64,000 nucleotides of DNA from Spirometra erinaceieuropaei (GCA_902702965.1 CACRXP010000009.1:2715492-2779491), one strand, 5' to 3'. Shown: positions 47,058 to 58,427, numbered from the stretch's first letter. The notes: generated from the sequence alone by a model not told the origin. A program made the numbers and translations.

Positions 47058-47322
47058 ACAATCCCATCCTCTTTTAGCAGAAAGACCAAGTCAGAGCGAG
47101 GTTAGGTCTAGCGGCCGACCAGAGACACTTTTCGTACAGTAAGAGGGCTTACTCATAAAGTGTCAACCGAAATTCCGAAATGCGTTTTTTTCTCAAAAAT
47201 ATTGATTAAGCAGGGTTGTAAAACTAATAATCACACAGCATAATTTCACAATCGCATCCAATTTCAGCAGGAAGATCAAATCAAAGTGAGGTTAAGTCAG
47301 GCGGCCGACAAGACGCAATTTC
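47058..47322 (+). repeat. Direct repeats flanking a family A fragment (A5)
   Basis: About 77 bp at 47058-47136 (GAGGTTAGGTCTAGCGGCCG) recurs at 47246-47322 (GAGGTTAAGTCAGGCGGCCG). Between them, 47137-47245 is the left tip of a family A element (CAGTAAGAGGGCTTACTC) preceded by TA. Confidence 0.7.
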
Positions 47323-47696
47323 GTATGCAAAGGTCATATCGGATTTCTGATGCAAACGGAAAATATTAGTAGTTGCATCAAAACTTGCTGCGACTTATTC
47401 TAACATGCGCTCTGGATAAACGATGCAAAAGTTCCATGTTCATCTTATATACTCGGCCAACGACAGGCCAATCAATGCCTCAAATATTAGAGTTGTAACC
47501 AGAACCAAAACTGGACAACTAGCTGTCCTCCAAATTCTCTGATTACGATGGATGCCATTCACGTAATTTTTAAATGGCGAAGTTTCACAAATGGACGGAT
47601 TAGATGTAAGGCATGAAACTGAGATAAAATTCACGAATTAACTATGCCAATATATTTGAGGAAGGAATAATAATAGAGACTAAAATAGTCACTTCA

Positions 47697-47742
<46 letters not shown>

Positions 47743-47889
47743 GACAGCCAGATTTCCACTAAAGGCCGAGACGATACGATGAAAGCGTGGGTGTACGATT
47801 CGAGATTCCGAGGTTCTCAATTCAGCACTACACCCAAGTGAAGCGGTCATACCCCTAAGTGCGGTCAGGTCGGTGAAACACCGTTTCTA
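47323..47889. other. No gene; contains a GTC microsatellite
   Basis: Unassigned apart from a pure GTC/CGT trinucleotide array at 47702-47741. Confidence 0.5.
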
Positions 47890-48300
47890 AGCCCATTTAA
47901 TTACTAATCGAGACCTATAAAACACAGAGACCCTGGCATTTTATTTTTCCGCATTCTTCTGGGGACTGATAGTCAGGCCGTAATGGTTCCCTTCTAATGT
48001 GGCCCGTACAGGGTTCTCATTAATGTGACGTCCGTGGTCCTCGATTACATAAATACAATGGCGTTTGAAACGAGGTCGTGTACGTGGCACGCGTAGACGG
48101 CCTGTTTAGCTTTGCCAACTACTGCGCCCAAGCCCATCTCTGATCGTCTTGGTATTGTAACATCATCGGAGCAAGGAGGTGAGGGAGGGGTGGGAGTGGG
48201 GAAGATGTTGCGCAAGTCCGTCCCATCACAATTCACACGCAAGTCATTGGAATTTCGTCCACCCCTTGGCGTACACGGTGGAGGTTGTCGTTAAAGCCGG
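47890..48300 (+). repeat. Family G repeat fragment
   Basis: It shares GATAGTCAGGCCGTAATGGT-like sequence, ACGGCCTGTTTAGCTTTGCC, CCATCTCTGATCGTCTTGG and GATGTTGCGCAAGTC with 6.5-6.7 and 30.3 kb. Confidence 0.55.
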
Positions 48301-49152
48301 TCGATCTACCACTCCAGCTGCTTTCAGTGCTTGCTACTGACTGTCGCGGCTCCCCGTCGGGGTCTCGTTGTTCGGTTGGGTAGAGCGTTGGCTGCATACA
48401 ATGTCTGGCATTTGCTGTAGTGGGTTTAAACCCCAAAAAGCCACTGAGTTTTTCACAAGTGGGTTAGACGAATAAGGAGTCATACAAAAAGATCTGTGGT
48501 TCAGTTTAACATACAGCACTGTCAAAAGTTACTTTTAGCATTCTGGTGAGTCAGTGAGTCCCCTCAGTCACACTCATCAATCATGACCAGACGGAAATTA
48601 GTTGAACGAGCATCTTTGTAGATTACTCTGAGTTTAGGTCTTAAGCGAAATTCTGTGAAAATTAGGAAAATGAATATTCATAGGGAGGGGACAAGTCACA
48701 TGGTAAGAAGCCGACTGTCGAAAAAGAGTTATAGTCGCCCCGAGGCGCAGTCTTCTAAAGTACGAAGCGTTCCCGCGTTGAAACGCTGTAAATAATTCAT
48801 GCATTTTTCAACTTTTACTAGCGTACGTACTCGTTTCTAAAGCCTGTAAAACGTCCGGTACGCATTTCTTTTGAAGTTGATTTTTAACTAGCTCGTCAAT
48901 CCCTACAATTACAGTCCCAATACCGACTGGTTTGGATATTTGCACTTGCTTGTATATTTGCACGCTGTTATGATTACAATTTGTGTCACGTCAGCAAATT
49001 ACCATATTTCCTTTTCGCGGAAAATAGGCAAGGTAAGTGTAATTTCAAAATCATCATTTTTAGAGTAAGTATCCAAAGGTGGTCGAATAAAATATTATGG
49101 GTATGTTAGACTGCATCAAGAGAATTTTTGTGACCTACAATTGGCTAAAGAA
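48301..49152. other. No gene recognised
   Basis: Unassigned AT-rich DNA. Confidence 0.35.
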
Positions 49153-49226
49153 TCTATAGGAGTGCTATTTGCACATGAAAAATTGACTGTCAGTATTGCT
49201 GATATCCCTTTTTCCATCATTATATA
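49153..49226 (-). repeat. Inverted repeat partner of 45169-45242
   Basis: Reverse-complement match of about 85% by eye, ending at the TA that precedes B3. Confidence 0.75.
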
Positions 49227-49518
49227 GAGTGAGTGACCGATCTCATGAAATGTCGGCCGAAAATTCTGAAATGCGTTTTTGCTTAAAAAAGAACTATTTA
49301 AGTGGGGTTGTAATATGGATAACCATGAGGCATAATCTCACAATGTTTCGAACTCAACAGGATGCCGGCTTCTGAATGTACTACTTTCCGATCGTCTGTA
49401 GAAACCGCACTCGGTAAAGAATGACGACTTAATTTGCATGTGTTTTTCACATGGATTTTCGATGGTCTTATGAATTAAAATATAGTTTATGGATGACATG
49501 CACAAAAATATGCTATCT
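49227..49518. mobile_element. Family B element, left half only (B3)
   Basis: Starts GAGTGAGTGACCGATCTC after TA (49225-49226). One arm is present to CATGCACAAAAATATGC, then it is cut by family C element C4. Confidence 0.75.
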
Positions 49519-49816
49519 TGATCAGATGTTGTTATGTAGGCCCACCTGAAGTAAACGAACCCCAGCCACCTGTAATACGAGACCGGTGGTAATGGGGGTT
49601 TCTACAGGTGGGGTCGGGAAATGCACAGACGACGAGGTCAAGTAGTTGTAGGCAAAAGAAAAGCTATCGGGAATACTCTGTTGTACACTGAGTGGTTGAG
49701 AAATAGTTGCCCTAACCCCCAACCTTAGGCCCTAACCCCGCAACCCTAAGCCCTAACCCTAACCCCTAACCATAACCCCTTACCCTAACCCCAACCCTAA
49801 CACCATTTTGTCCAAG
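49519..49816 (+). mobile_element. Family C telomere-like element, copy C4 (right end lost)
   Basis: It has the left end GTTATGTAGGCCCACCTGA, the CCGGTGGTAATGGGGGTTT block, GTCAAGTAGTTGTAGGC and about 95 bp of CCCTAA-type repeats. The right inverted repeat is missing: after TTTTGTCC the sequence becomes PLE terminal DNA. Confidence 0.75.
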
Positions 49817-49852
49817 AAAAGGGAAGTGCTCAGCGGATCAAGGGTACTGCTT

Positions 49853-49890
49853 TGCAGACGTTTCGGGGAGCTTGGCCGGCCCTTCATTAT
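49853..49890 (-). ncRNA. Hammerhead-like motif at the 3' side of PLE P7
   Basis: Minus strand: ATAATGA in place of CTGATGA, a GGGC/GCTCCC stem, GAAA (49864-49861) and CGTC (49860-49857), then TGCAAAGCAGTACCCTTG. It lies about 25 bp after the end of the P7 coding frame, the expected place for a PLE terminal repeat. Confidence 0.5.
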
Positions 49891-49914
49891 CGAAACGTTT
49901 AGCGCAGAAATCGA

Positions 49915-50883
49915 TCAGAAGTTTGAATAGACGGCCGAATTAGGTGACCTTAGGCTGATCGATTTTTTCTTCTTTCGTTGCCTTGGCCCTCTGACCATCG
50001 TATGTAGATGTTGGTAGCTTCCTGTATTGTGTGTCGTCACCTCTATTGGGTTTCGTTGCGTTTGTGTTCCATTTTTGGATGAGTTGGTCGACAGGTCGTG
50101 CTTGCTCGGTATTCTTGAGCTCCTTGTGACCGTCCTGCCCTGGACATAGTATATGGAGTGACGTAGGACTTTATAGGCTGCAGGAAGGTCTGGATGTCTG
50201 TTCATGGATTTGGCATTTGAGTCCGAAGCCTCAACAGTGTGATACATTCTGTCCTTGAGGTGCCCCGGCCTAAGACGGTTGTTCCTTGAAAGTCAAAACT
50301 GTGGCCAGTTTCTCCAGTGTGGATCACAAGTTGTGAGCATGGGTCTAATCTCTGGGTTGCCAGTTTGTGCTCATGTAGGCGGGTCTGCAGTTTCCGTCCG
50401 GTTTCCCCCAACGTAGCTGCAGTCTCCATCGTCACAACGTATTTGATAGACAACTGTTGAGATTTCGGTGGGTGACAGTGTGTCTTTGGATTGCATCAAA
50501 CGGCAACGAATTGTTGCTTGGGGCCGGTGGGTAATGCCTACCCTGGCGGGTTGTAACAGACGTGAAACCGCCTCGGAGACTCCTTTAGATGCAAGGAATA
50601 GCCCTCCAGACTTTGGGCCGTTCTTCTTGTTGCCGTCGTCTGTTTACTCGGCGCTTGCTTTGCTTGATAAAGTAGCTTGGGTATCCATTGGGCCGGAAGA
50701 GGTAAGTAAGGTATTGTCATTCAACTCTTTTGTCGGCTGGTGTGCTGCAGTGTGTTTCAACTCTTTGGCATAGAGTACAGATACAGGTGAAAAATGCGGT
50801 TTATAAGAGAAAACGATTACAGTCCATTTCCTTATTGTGATGACGGTGGGGAAAAGAAAAAGAGACGTTGAGTTAGGAGGCAA
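49915..50883 (-). pseudogene. PLE Pol C-terminal region, copy P7
   Basis: From high to low coordinate the minus strand carries the RT-thumb/linker region (SVLYAKELKHTAAHQPTKEL), the GIY-YIG domain (GETGRKLQTRLHEHKLATQR, HTGETGHSFDFQGTTVL, GRGTSRTE) and, after a frame change near 50.2 kb, a basic C-terminal tail (NRHPDLPAAYKVLRHS to a Lys run and stop near 49915). It is of the same family as the 2.9-4.1 kb copy, which carries a family C insertion absent here. Frameshifts between linker and endonuclease make it non-functional. Confidence 0.75.
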
Positions 50884-50889
50884 TGAGGG

Positions 50890-51090
50890 TTAGGGGGAAA
50901 GGGGAGGCGGAGGCGGACGTTTGGCCGCGACAGGCGTGGGGCTTGTACCAGGTTCTTCTGTGCCCACAAGACCGGCCTTCTTAACCTGGCGACAGTCTCC
51001 TCTGCTATTGTTGGCAAAGGCATAACGTATGTAGTTCAGTGGAGCCTTGAAAATCACAGGGAGCGTTGCGATGAAGTCCACACAATGCGC
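50890..51090 (-). pseudogene. PLE C-terminal remnant of the P4/P9 lineage
   Basis: Two minus frames read VIFKAPLNYIRYA and, shifted, TVARLRRPVLWAQKNLVQAP. They match the end of the P4 type (VIYNIPSS..., TLCAQKNLV). It is a short remnant next to P7 and a different family from it. Confidence 0.55.
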
Positions 51091-51329
51091 GGAATCAATA
51101 GTGTGTGTGTGTGCGGGAATGGTGCTGTTTATGCTTTTATTCTCATCTTTCCTACCTCATGCCGGAAGGTGTTTCCGTATTCTCCTGGATAGGCGCCTAC
51201 TCGTGCGACCAATGTAACCTGCTCCATAGGACCAAGTAAAGAAGTAAATGCAAATGGAGGTGGTTTGAGCTGGTAACCTATCCTTACGTTCTCCGTGCAG
51301 AACAGGGTTGGTTGGGGATAGTACCCGAA
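51091..51329. other. No gene; short GT array
   Basis: Unassigned. A stretch at 51270-51345 (GGTAACCTATCCTTACGTTC) recurs at 52024-52098. Confidence 0.45.
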
Positions 51330-51990
51330 TTCTTGCCTTTTAAATTACTCAAAACGTTCCTTTGGATGTCGAAAATTTTGTTCAGACTGAGTTGCGGTAC
51401 TAGTTGCACTTGAAGCCTATCGTGTGAGAGTTATTGCTTCAGCCTACACGTAAGAATTATTCTTGAGAAAGAAATAACTGAGAGAGCGTGGATTTTCTTT
51501 TCCGGTTACCGGACGTACGCACATATCAGCAATAAACTGTTTCAGAAATAAGTAAAAGTTGGTTCCTTGTCACCGCCCTTTTTATCAATTACTTGTGGAA
51601 ATGCAGTGGTGATCGGTGTAGAGATTGCATCCACACAAGTAGTCTACATACAACTTTTCAAACTACAAGGCTCGCAACGCGTGGACCTATTTGCGGTTTA
51701 AACAGCCCGGCTTTTGTCCACTCTTCATAACAGTCACCCGCTGTCAACTATTTTTTTCTGGCAATCACACTAAACAAAGCATTGTTGTTATCCATGTTTT
51801 TGATTTATTCTTAGAACACATACGATGCGTGTGCATTAAAGGTCTACCGATGGCTGTCAGTTTCAAATCAACCTCCGTTCTTCGTATGCCAACAAAGCTT
51901 CAAAATGAGCTTTGCGACCATTGAGCGTGGAGGCATGCGCAGGTATTTTTAGGATAATATGGAAAGAGGGCATTTGAATAGTATATTTGA
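51330..51990 (+). repeat. Long direct repeat, copy 1
   Basis: It matches 54315-54965 over about 650 bp (TGTTCAGACTGAGTTGCGGT, TTGAGAAAGAAATA, GCGTGGATTT, TTTGCGGTTTAAACAGC, ACTAAACAAAGCATTG). No gene. Confidence 0.8.
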
Positions 51991-52244
51991 AAAAAATTAC
52001 GAAAGAAAGAACAGGATTCGTATACGGTAACCTATTCTTACGTTCCTCGTGCAGCACAGGGTTGGTCGGGAATAGCAACCGCATTCTTGTATCAGTTTGG
52101 TCAAGGTGTTCGCCTGCGGCGTCCCCTTAAGAGGGAACTTTAAGGAATAGAGTTTTCTTTTCCGCCCTTAGTGTGATGGATTTTGCTGGTGGATCGATAA
52201 TATTCTTTGCAGTGAATCCGCCAGGAGAGCCGTTCTCGCGAAAT

Positions 52245-53000
52245 AGGTCCTAAATCTTCCAAGGTTCCAAGTGTGACCGATAGATGGGCCCGATTTAAAG
52301 CATCTAAGAGGGCATCGATGTTGCTTTCTGTGGTAGCGATTGCGAAGATGTCATCAACATAGCGACCATGTCTTCGAATATTGCTCCGATCATTTTAAAT
52401 TTCTTCAGTGTGCCCGTGAAAACGTTGCTTCTTCTCAGGAATCCACTCCCCGCGTCTACTTGAAAAAGGACTTTGAGGTTTTCTCTTCCACTGACAGTGT
52501 CATTTAAGTTTAGCAAACCGTGTCTGTTTATCAGCAGATCGAGAAAAAAGCTTTATCAGTGTTAGTGAAGGTATTCCTGATCTCGTCATGGGTACCCATT
52601 AGTCTTTTCGTATATTCGCGTTACCACCTGAAATCTTGGCAAAAAGATTAAAGTGTTTTCAGTCTTAAAGGATAATAAGATGAAGTTGAATAAGTGTTCA
52701 GTTAGCCATCCAATCTCACTCAAAATATACTGACTTTAGGCCGAGAATCCGTCTAGTGAATTGTATATGTCACATTCGTAAAAACCCATAATTCAAGTAT
52801 TTAGTTTTTTCTACTTTATACCTTTTTAAAATGCCTATCAGCGATGCAAGCAACCTCCGTTCCTTCTTCACATTTTTTTGAAAACTGCATGTTACTGAAA
52901 TTTAGTATCCTAAAGAACTTAAAAACTTACAGCTGAAAATTAAGTTATTGATGCACACGTTGAAAAGCAAGTAGTTTTTTAGCGTGCAGGATAAGATTCG
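52245..53000 (-). pseudogene. PLE RT fragment with YVDD, first copy
   Basis: The minus strand at about 52370-52308 reads RHGRYVDDIFAIATTESNID then ALLDALN, the RT catalytic block of a PLE. Stops occur on both sides. The whole block recurs at 53095-53570. Confidence 0.65.
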
Positions 53001-53094
53001 AAAGTAAAGACTATCCACTGCTTCGAACGCTGCAGTCCGTTTTTCTGCTCAGAAGAACATTAAAGAAGGGGAACGGACCTACCGTTTCCACTTC

Positions 53095-53570
53095 CACCGC
53101 AAATGTGACCGACACATGGACCTAATTTAAAGCATCCAAGAGGGCATCAGTGTTGCTTTCTGTAGTAGCGATTGCAAAGATTTCATCAGCGTAGCGACTA
53201 TGGCTTTGATTATTGATTCGACCATTTAAAATTTCTTTAATTTGCCCATGAAGTATAGGGAGATGAAGTTGAATAACTGAGCAGTAAGGCACCCAGTCTC
53301 ACTCAAAAAATACTGACTCTAGGCTGAGGCTCCGTCTGGTGACTTGTATAAGCTGCAGTCGTAAAAATTCACAGATCAAGTTTTCAGCTTTCGAGATGTC
53401 TGTTAAGGGATGAAAACAAAGTTTATTCCTTTTTACAAATTTTTAACGACCATGTCTTTCTGAACTTTGAGATTTGAGAGCACGTAAGAACGTATTGCCA
53501 GAAAGTCAGTTACTGATGCATACTTTGAAAAGCAGGTTACATTTTTGCGTTTTTTAAGTTCCCTGGCAGC
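53095..53570 (-). pseudogene. PLE RT fragment with YADE, second copy
   Basis: A diverged tandem copy reading RYADEIFAIATTESNTDALL. The catalytic YVDD is YADE. It lacks about 240 bp present in the first copy. Dead. Confidence 0.65.
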
Positions 53571-54314
53571 ATTATGAACAGAGGAAAAGATTTCAAAATA
53601 GAAACATTCCATTAGTCTTAAAAATTCGAAACATATCTAAATTGAGTTTTAGATTTTAAGAACATTAACTGACCTGCAAATGTACGCAAACGACCGAACG
53701 CTTCTTGTACTTACGATCTCTTAAGAAATGATCCATTCTGTTTTCAAAATATTGAATAAATGTTTTCTGCAAACAAAATGCGTATAGGAATTGGACAAAT
53801 GCACAATCTCTTTTCGAATACGATTAACTCCCAGGAACCCAATGAATCCGATAAAAATATCATGTATGATGCATTTAGGCTACATAAATGAAGTAGTTTT
53901 ATTACCGCCATAATGCGTAGGGTTTTATCCAAGACGTTCATATGATATGCGAGACCGTCTCGTTTATTTTTTCTTTAAAGGTGGAATATGTTTTAACTTT
54001 AAACGGCGTGGTAATTTCCAACCACCTTGAAACGCTCTACCTTTGGCTATATTCTCAAATATACAAACTACAAAGTCTGTATTCTCAGCGGGAACGACAT
54101 CCTATATCTCTCAGTGGCTCCATTAGTTCCCAGAAAACTAAAAAAACACTGCTTAGTCACGTTGGAAATTTTATCCGCGAGAGTTAGTAACCGCAAATCC
54201 TTACGTGGACGCTCTAAGCTTCTCTCTCTTCAGAACAAGAAGTACCAACTTCATCGACTATAATTGGACGCAAACATATTTCAAAACTGGCAACATCTGC
54301 GTACGCACGGCATA
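53571..54314. other. No gene recognised
   Basis: Unassigned AT-rich DNA. Confidence 0.35.
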
Positions 54315-54965
54315 TATATGCGTGCCTAAATTATTCAAAACGTTCCTTCGGAAGTGGAAGACAGTGTTCAGACTGAGTTGCGGTACTAGCTGGCCTAGAA
54401 GCCTATCATGTGACAGTTAATGCGTCAGCCTTACACGTTTGGAATTATTCTTGAGAAAGAAATACCTGAGAGAGCGTGGATTTCCATTTCCGCTTACCGG
54501 AAGTACGCACATATTAGCAATAAACTGTTGCAGAAATAAGTAAAAATTGATTACTTGTTTCCGTTCTTTTTTACTAATTACTTGTGGAAATTCAGTGCCG
54601 ATCAGTGTAGAGATCGGATTCACACAAACAGAATACTGAAAACTTTTTAGTCGACAAGGCCCCCCCTCTATTTGCGGTTTAAACAGCGCGGCTTTTGTCT
54701 ACCCTATATGAAAATCATCTGCTGTCAACTAGTTTTTCTAGCAGTGGCACTAAACAAAGCATTGCTATAATCCATTATTGTGGTTTATTCTTAGAACGCA
54801 TACAATACGTGTTTTACTGGCCTAACAATGGCTGTCTGCTTCGAACCAGCCGGCGGTTTTCTTATGCCTACAAAGTTTTAAAAGGAACTTTGTGACCACT
54901 AAGAGGAGAGCCATGCGCAGTTATTCTTAGGATACAATAGAGGGGGGGAATTTGAACAATATATT
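54315..54965 (+). repeat. Long direct repeat, copy 2
   Basis: The partner of 51330-51990, about 3.0 kb downstream. Confidence 0.8.
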
Positions 54966-55530
54966 TGAAAAAAAGTGGCGAAAATAAAAACGAGACCAGT
55001 ATAGAGGTTGATAGTAAAACACGCGTTCAGCCAAGCGTATCAGAATTATCACAAATGATATTATTTTCCAAACTAGTTTACTTATTGTGGTGCAGGATTT
55101 AAAGGAAAGGGGGGGGGGGAGAAACACGGCTTTCTGCGGTGCACCTATAAGACCTGTAGTCTTTTTTTGGAAATTTATATAGATTCTACCTGACTTCATC
55201 ATGCTTTAGCGGACCGAGTATTAACATAAATAGTAATCTTCTTGTCTGGTAGACATCACAGGAGAGCACGTGTGTCTCCGTACGTAAAGATCAGTTGCAT
55301 AATAGGCTGCTGAGACCAAAACATGGGTCGCCCAATGGCGACCGAGGACCTCAGTCCATCTTCCTTGATGGGAAATTAATGAAAGTTAATATGCCCGGAA
55401 AGGGTTAAGTATATGTGCGGGGTAAGGAAATGCCAACTGCTGTTTAACAAATTCCTCAGCGCGTTGACACTTCTGCTTTACTGGCAGACTTATGCATTCC
55501 ACCTGGCATTATTTCAAGTATCTTTTACTA
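54966..55530. other. No gene recognised
   Basis: Unassigned. A nine- to ten-G run lies near 55111. Confidence 0.35.
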
Positions 55531-56524
55531 AAGTAGGTGGGCTAACTCATGAAATGTCAACTAAAATTCCAAAATGCGTTTTCGTTTCGAAAAAAACTAA
55601 TTAAGTAGGGTTGTAAAACTAGTTAGCCTGCAACATAATTCTATAATATTTCAGTTACGTCAGGATGCCAGCTTTCAAATGAATTTCCTTCTGGCTGCAT
55701 ACAAAAACTATACTCTGTAGAAACTGACTACTTACGTAGCAAGAATTTTTCTCATTGATTTCTGATGCCCTAAAAGTCCAATTATATCTCAGGGAAATTA
55801 TGCACAAAATATTTAATCTTTTGCTCATTCGGTAAACAATTGAGTCTTCTTCCAATCTTATACTCGAAGGAAGGGTATTATTCGGCTTTCAAAAACTTTT
55901 CCAATTCCTGAATAATTTTAAACCCGCTCGACCATTACGCTTGGATTCAGAGTGTCCAAACTACCAGCCGTATATTTGCCGCGTACCGAAAACCACATAA
56001 TTCTCTACGGTATTAAAAGGGGACCATATGGGGTTCATAAAATTTAGCGGTGAATTTGATCCGTATTGTTAACTTTACAAGCCACATTGGTAAATGCAGA
56101 TTCATTATGATTTTTGAACAGTCGTTTCACGGTATTTAAACGTCCTACAATTAGAAACTTTTTAAAAACTGAATTATATCCCTCTTTCGAGTATAAAATT
56201 AGATGAAGACATGATTTTCTACCAAATAAGTAAAAAAATGAATATTTTTATGCATGTTTTCCATAAACTATAATTGAATTTTCAAGGGCATCGAAAATCA
56301 ATGATAAAATTGCACACTAATTAAGTAGTCATGTTTTGCAGAGTATAGATCTTGCATGCAGCCGAAAATAAGTTCTTTCGAAAGCCGACACCCTGAGGTA
56401 ACTGGATCATTATATACTTATGCTGCATCATGATTAGTTTTACAACACTACTTAATTTATCTTTTCGAAACGAGAACGCATTTCGAAATTTTGGTTGACA
56501 TTTCATGAGTTAGCACATCTATTG
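55531..56524. mobile_element. Family A foldback/TIR element, copy A4 (994 bp)
   Basis: TA at 55529-55530 and 56525-56526 flanks inverted ends (AAGTAGGTGGGCTAACTC; GAGTTAGCACATCTATTG). Both long arms and the spacer are present. Confidence 0.88.
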
Positions 56525-57015
56525 TAGGCATTTCAACAGTACCATCTCCCCGGGACAGCACAGGTCAAAGAACTTTATCCTGCTGACGAAGGAGCGACCG
56601 AAAACTCTTTAGAAAAGCACCTCTGAAAAATATAGCGGACAGTTCTCCATAGTCTTCCTTACCCTGCGCATATACTTAACCCTTACCGTGAGCCCCGGGA
56701 GAAGAGATGAGCGGTAAGGAACAAGGCTTCAGGACACAAATTTATAAATGTCCACGTTAATATTTAGTGACATTCGGCTGGTGCCGTTCTCGCAGGCAGT
56801 GTGAACAGCATTCAGCGATAGTGCTTGGACGGTGTTGGATGTTGTCGCGTTCGCGGAGCACAGTGCGGCTTGGGGTCGATTTCAGAAAGGGGAGGGGATT
56901 ATATTTCAGTGCACTGCATCAAGGAACAAATAAAACACTTTTTTGTTTGGGGTGAAATGTCTTATGCTTGCTTAGGCAATATTGAGTAAGTATCGCAAAC
57001 CCCAAGGCATGGACT
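56525..57015. other. No gene recognised
   Basis: Unassigned DNA; one 62-codon frame (56767-56955) without a domain. Confidence 0.35.
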
Positions 57016-58427
57016 GAAATTTTTAAAGCAAGCAAGGATAGCAGAATTTAATGGTACCACAAAATTTTGCGACGGCTTCTCAACTGCTGCCGGTCGTTGC
57101 ATAACAGTAATAACAAGTGAGAAAGGTACAAAGGTTTAAATTTCGACAGAGAAAATCGATGGAAAACAGCAAGGTCAACGTGTACTGCGCGTAGACTAAT
57201 CGATAAAATGGTAACTTCAAAATGCAACATAGGAATGAAAATGGGGAACTAGGCATGCCGAGGGATTTCGAAACCCAAAGGGGGGTCGGGTCTACCAGGG
57301 CAAGCTAAGGTTTACCACGTGGTCTAACTGTTTACATAGGTCGGGTTTCTCCCGCCGTATATAGGCTGCCTCCAGGTAGCGCAATAACCGAGTAGTTCGT
57401 GCTCGAACTAATACTCGAAAAGACGTCTTAGGGTCAACCGAATGGCCACTATCAAGGAGATGTTTTGTAATGGAAGACCGTGGAGTCTTGAGCTTTGTGC
57501 CGATACAACGAAAGCGAAATTTGGTTTACACTCTATTCCAAAGAGCAAGAAAGATTTGCTCCATTGAAACGCTGGATGATGAAATTTCTTGCCTAAAAAC
57601 AGCCCTGCTTAAACGGGGATATCCAACACGATTCATAGAAAAGTACAGCAACACTTTGCGGCCAAAATTGACGGAGCAATCTGTTCCGAAAAAGCCCGTT
57701 ATAATATCCTTACCCTTTAGGGACAACAACATCTCTAATACCATCAAGCGGCGATTGAGATGCACTATTGAAAGAACTTACAACGCAGCTGAACTCATCT
57801 TCTACAGTTCTACTAAGGCTATCGAAGTTCCACGGGCGAAGGATGCCTTGCCATTGCACGCCACGCCAAATTGTGTTTACGAATTTACATGTACTTGTGG
57901 ATGCAAGTACATTGGGCGAACGCAAAGGCAACTGGCAGCCAGAGCAGTTGAGCACCTGCCTAAATGGCTTCTAAAGCAGGAGAACAAGACTCCACGGTCT
58001 TCCATTACAAAACATCTCCTTGATAGTGGCCATTCGGTTGACCCTAAGACGTCTTTTCGAGTATTAGTTCGAGCACGAACTACTCGGTTATTGCGCTACC
58101 TGGAGGCAGCCTATATACGGCGGGAGAAACCCGACCTATGTAAACAGTTAGACCACGTGGTAAACCTTAGCTTGCCCTGGTAGACCCGACCCCCCTTTGG
58201 GTTTCGAAATCCCTCGGCATGCCTAGTTCCCCATTTTCATTCCTATGTTGCATTTTGAAGTTACCATTTTATCGATTAGTCTACGCGCAGTACACGTTGA
58301 CCTTGCTGTTTTCCATCGATTTTCTCTGTCGAAATTTAAACCTTTGTACCTTTCTCACTTGTTATTACTGTTATGCAACGACCGGCAGCAGTTGAGAAGC
58401 CGTCGCAAAATTTTGTGAAATTTTTAA
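57016..58427 (+). mobile_element. Penelope-like element insertion with perfect 433-bp inverted repeat (P9)
   Basis: Arms 57058-57490 and 57985-58417 are exact reverse complements over 433 bp. GAAATTTTTAA flanks the insertion at 57016-57026 and 58417-58427, read as an 11-bp target duplication; 31 extra bases lie between the left duplication and the left arm. The right arm is the true 3' end of the element (end of the endonuclease frame plus 3' UTR); the left arm is its inverted copy. An inverted partial copy at the 5' side is typical PLE insertion structure. Confidence 0.9.
57470..58183 (+). CDS. PLE Pol C-terminal part with GIY-YIG endonuclease, 5'-truncated
   Basis: Of 237 codons, the first seven lie in the inverted left arm and are an artefact; element coding starts at about 57491. 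A linker region (TLFQRARKICSIETLDDEIS, LPLHATPN) is followed by VYEFTCTCGCKYIGRT (the Cys-rich GIY-YIG start, YIG with Arg), QRQLAARAVEHLPKWL, HLLDSGHSVDP and YIRREKPDLC, which contains the expected late acidic residue region. The domain nicks target DNA to prime reverse transcription. The RT domain is lost to 5' truncation, so the copy cannot move by itself. No lesion occurs within the frame. Confidence 0.85.
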   Translation: MEDRGVLSFVPIQRKRNLVYTLFQRARKICSIETLDDEISCLKTALLKRGYPTRFIEKYSNTLRPKLTEQSVPKKPVIISLPFRDNNISNTIKRRLRCTIERTYNAAELIFYSSTKAIEVPRAKDALPLHATPNCVYEFTCTCGCKYIGRTQRQLAARAVEHLPKWLLKQENKTPRSSITKHLLDSGHSVDPKTSFRVLVRARTTRLLRYLEAAYIRREKPDLCKQLDHVVNLSLPW

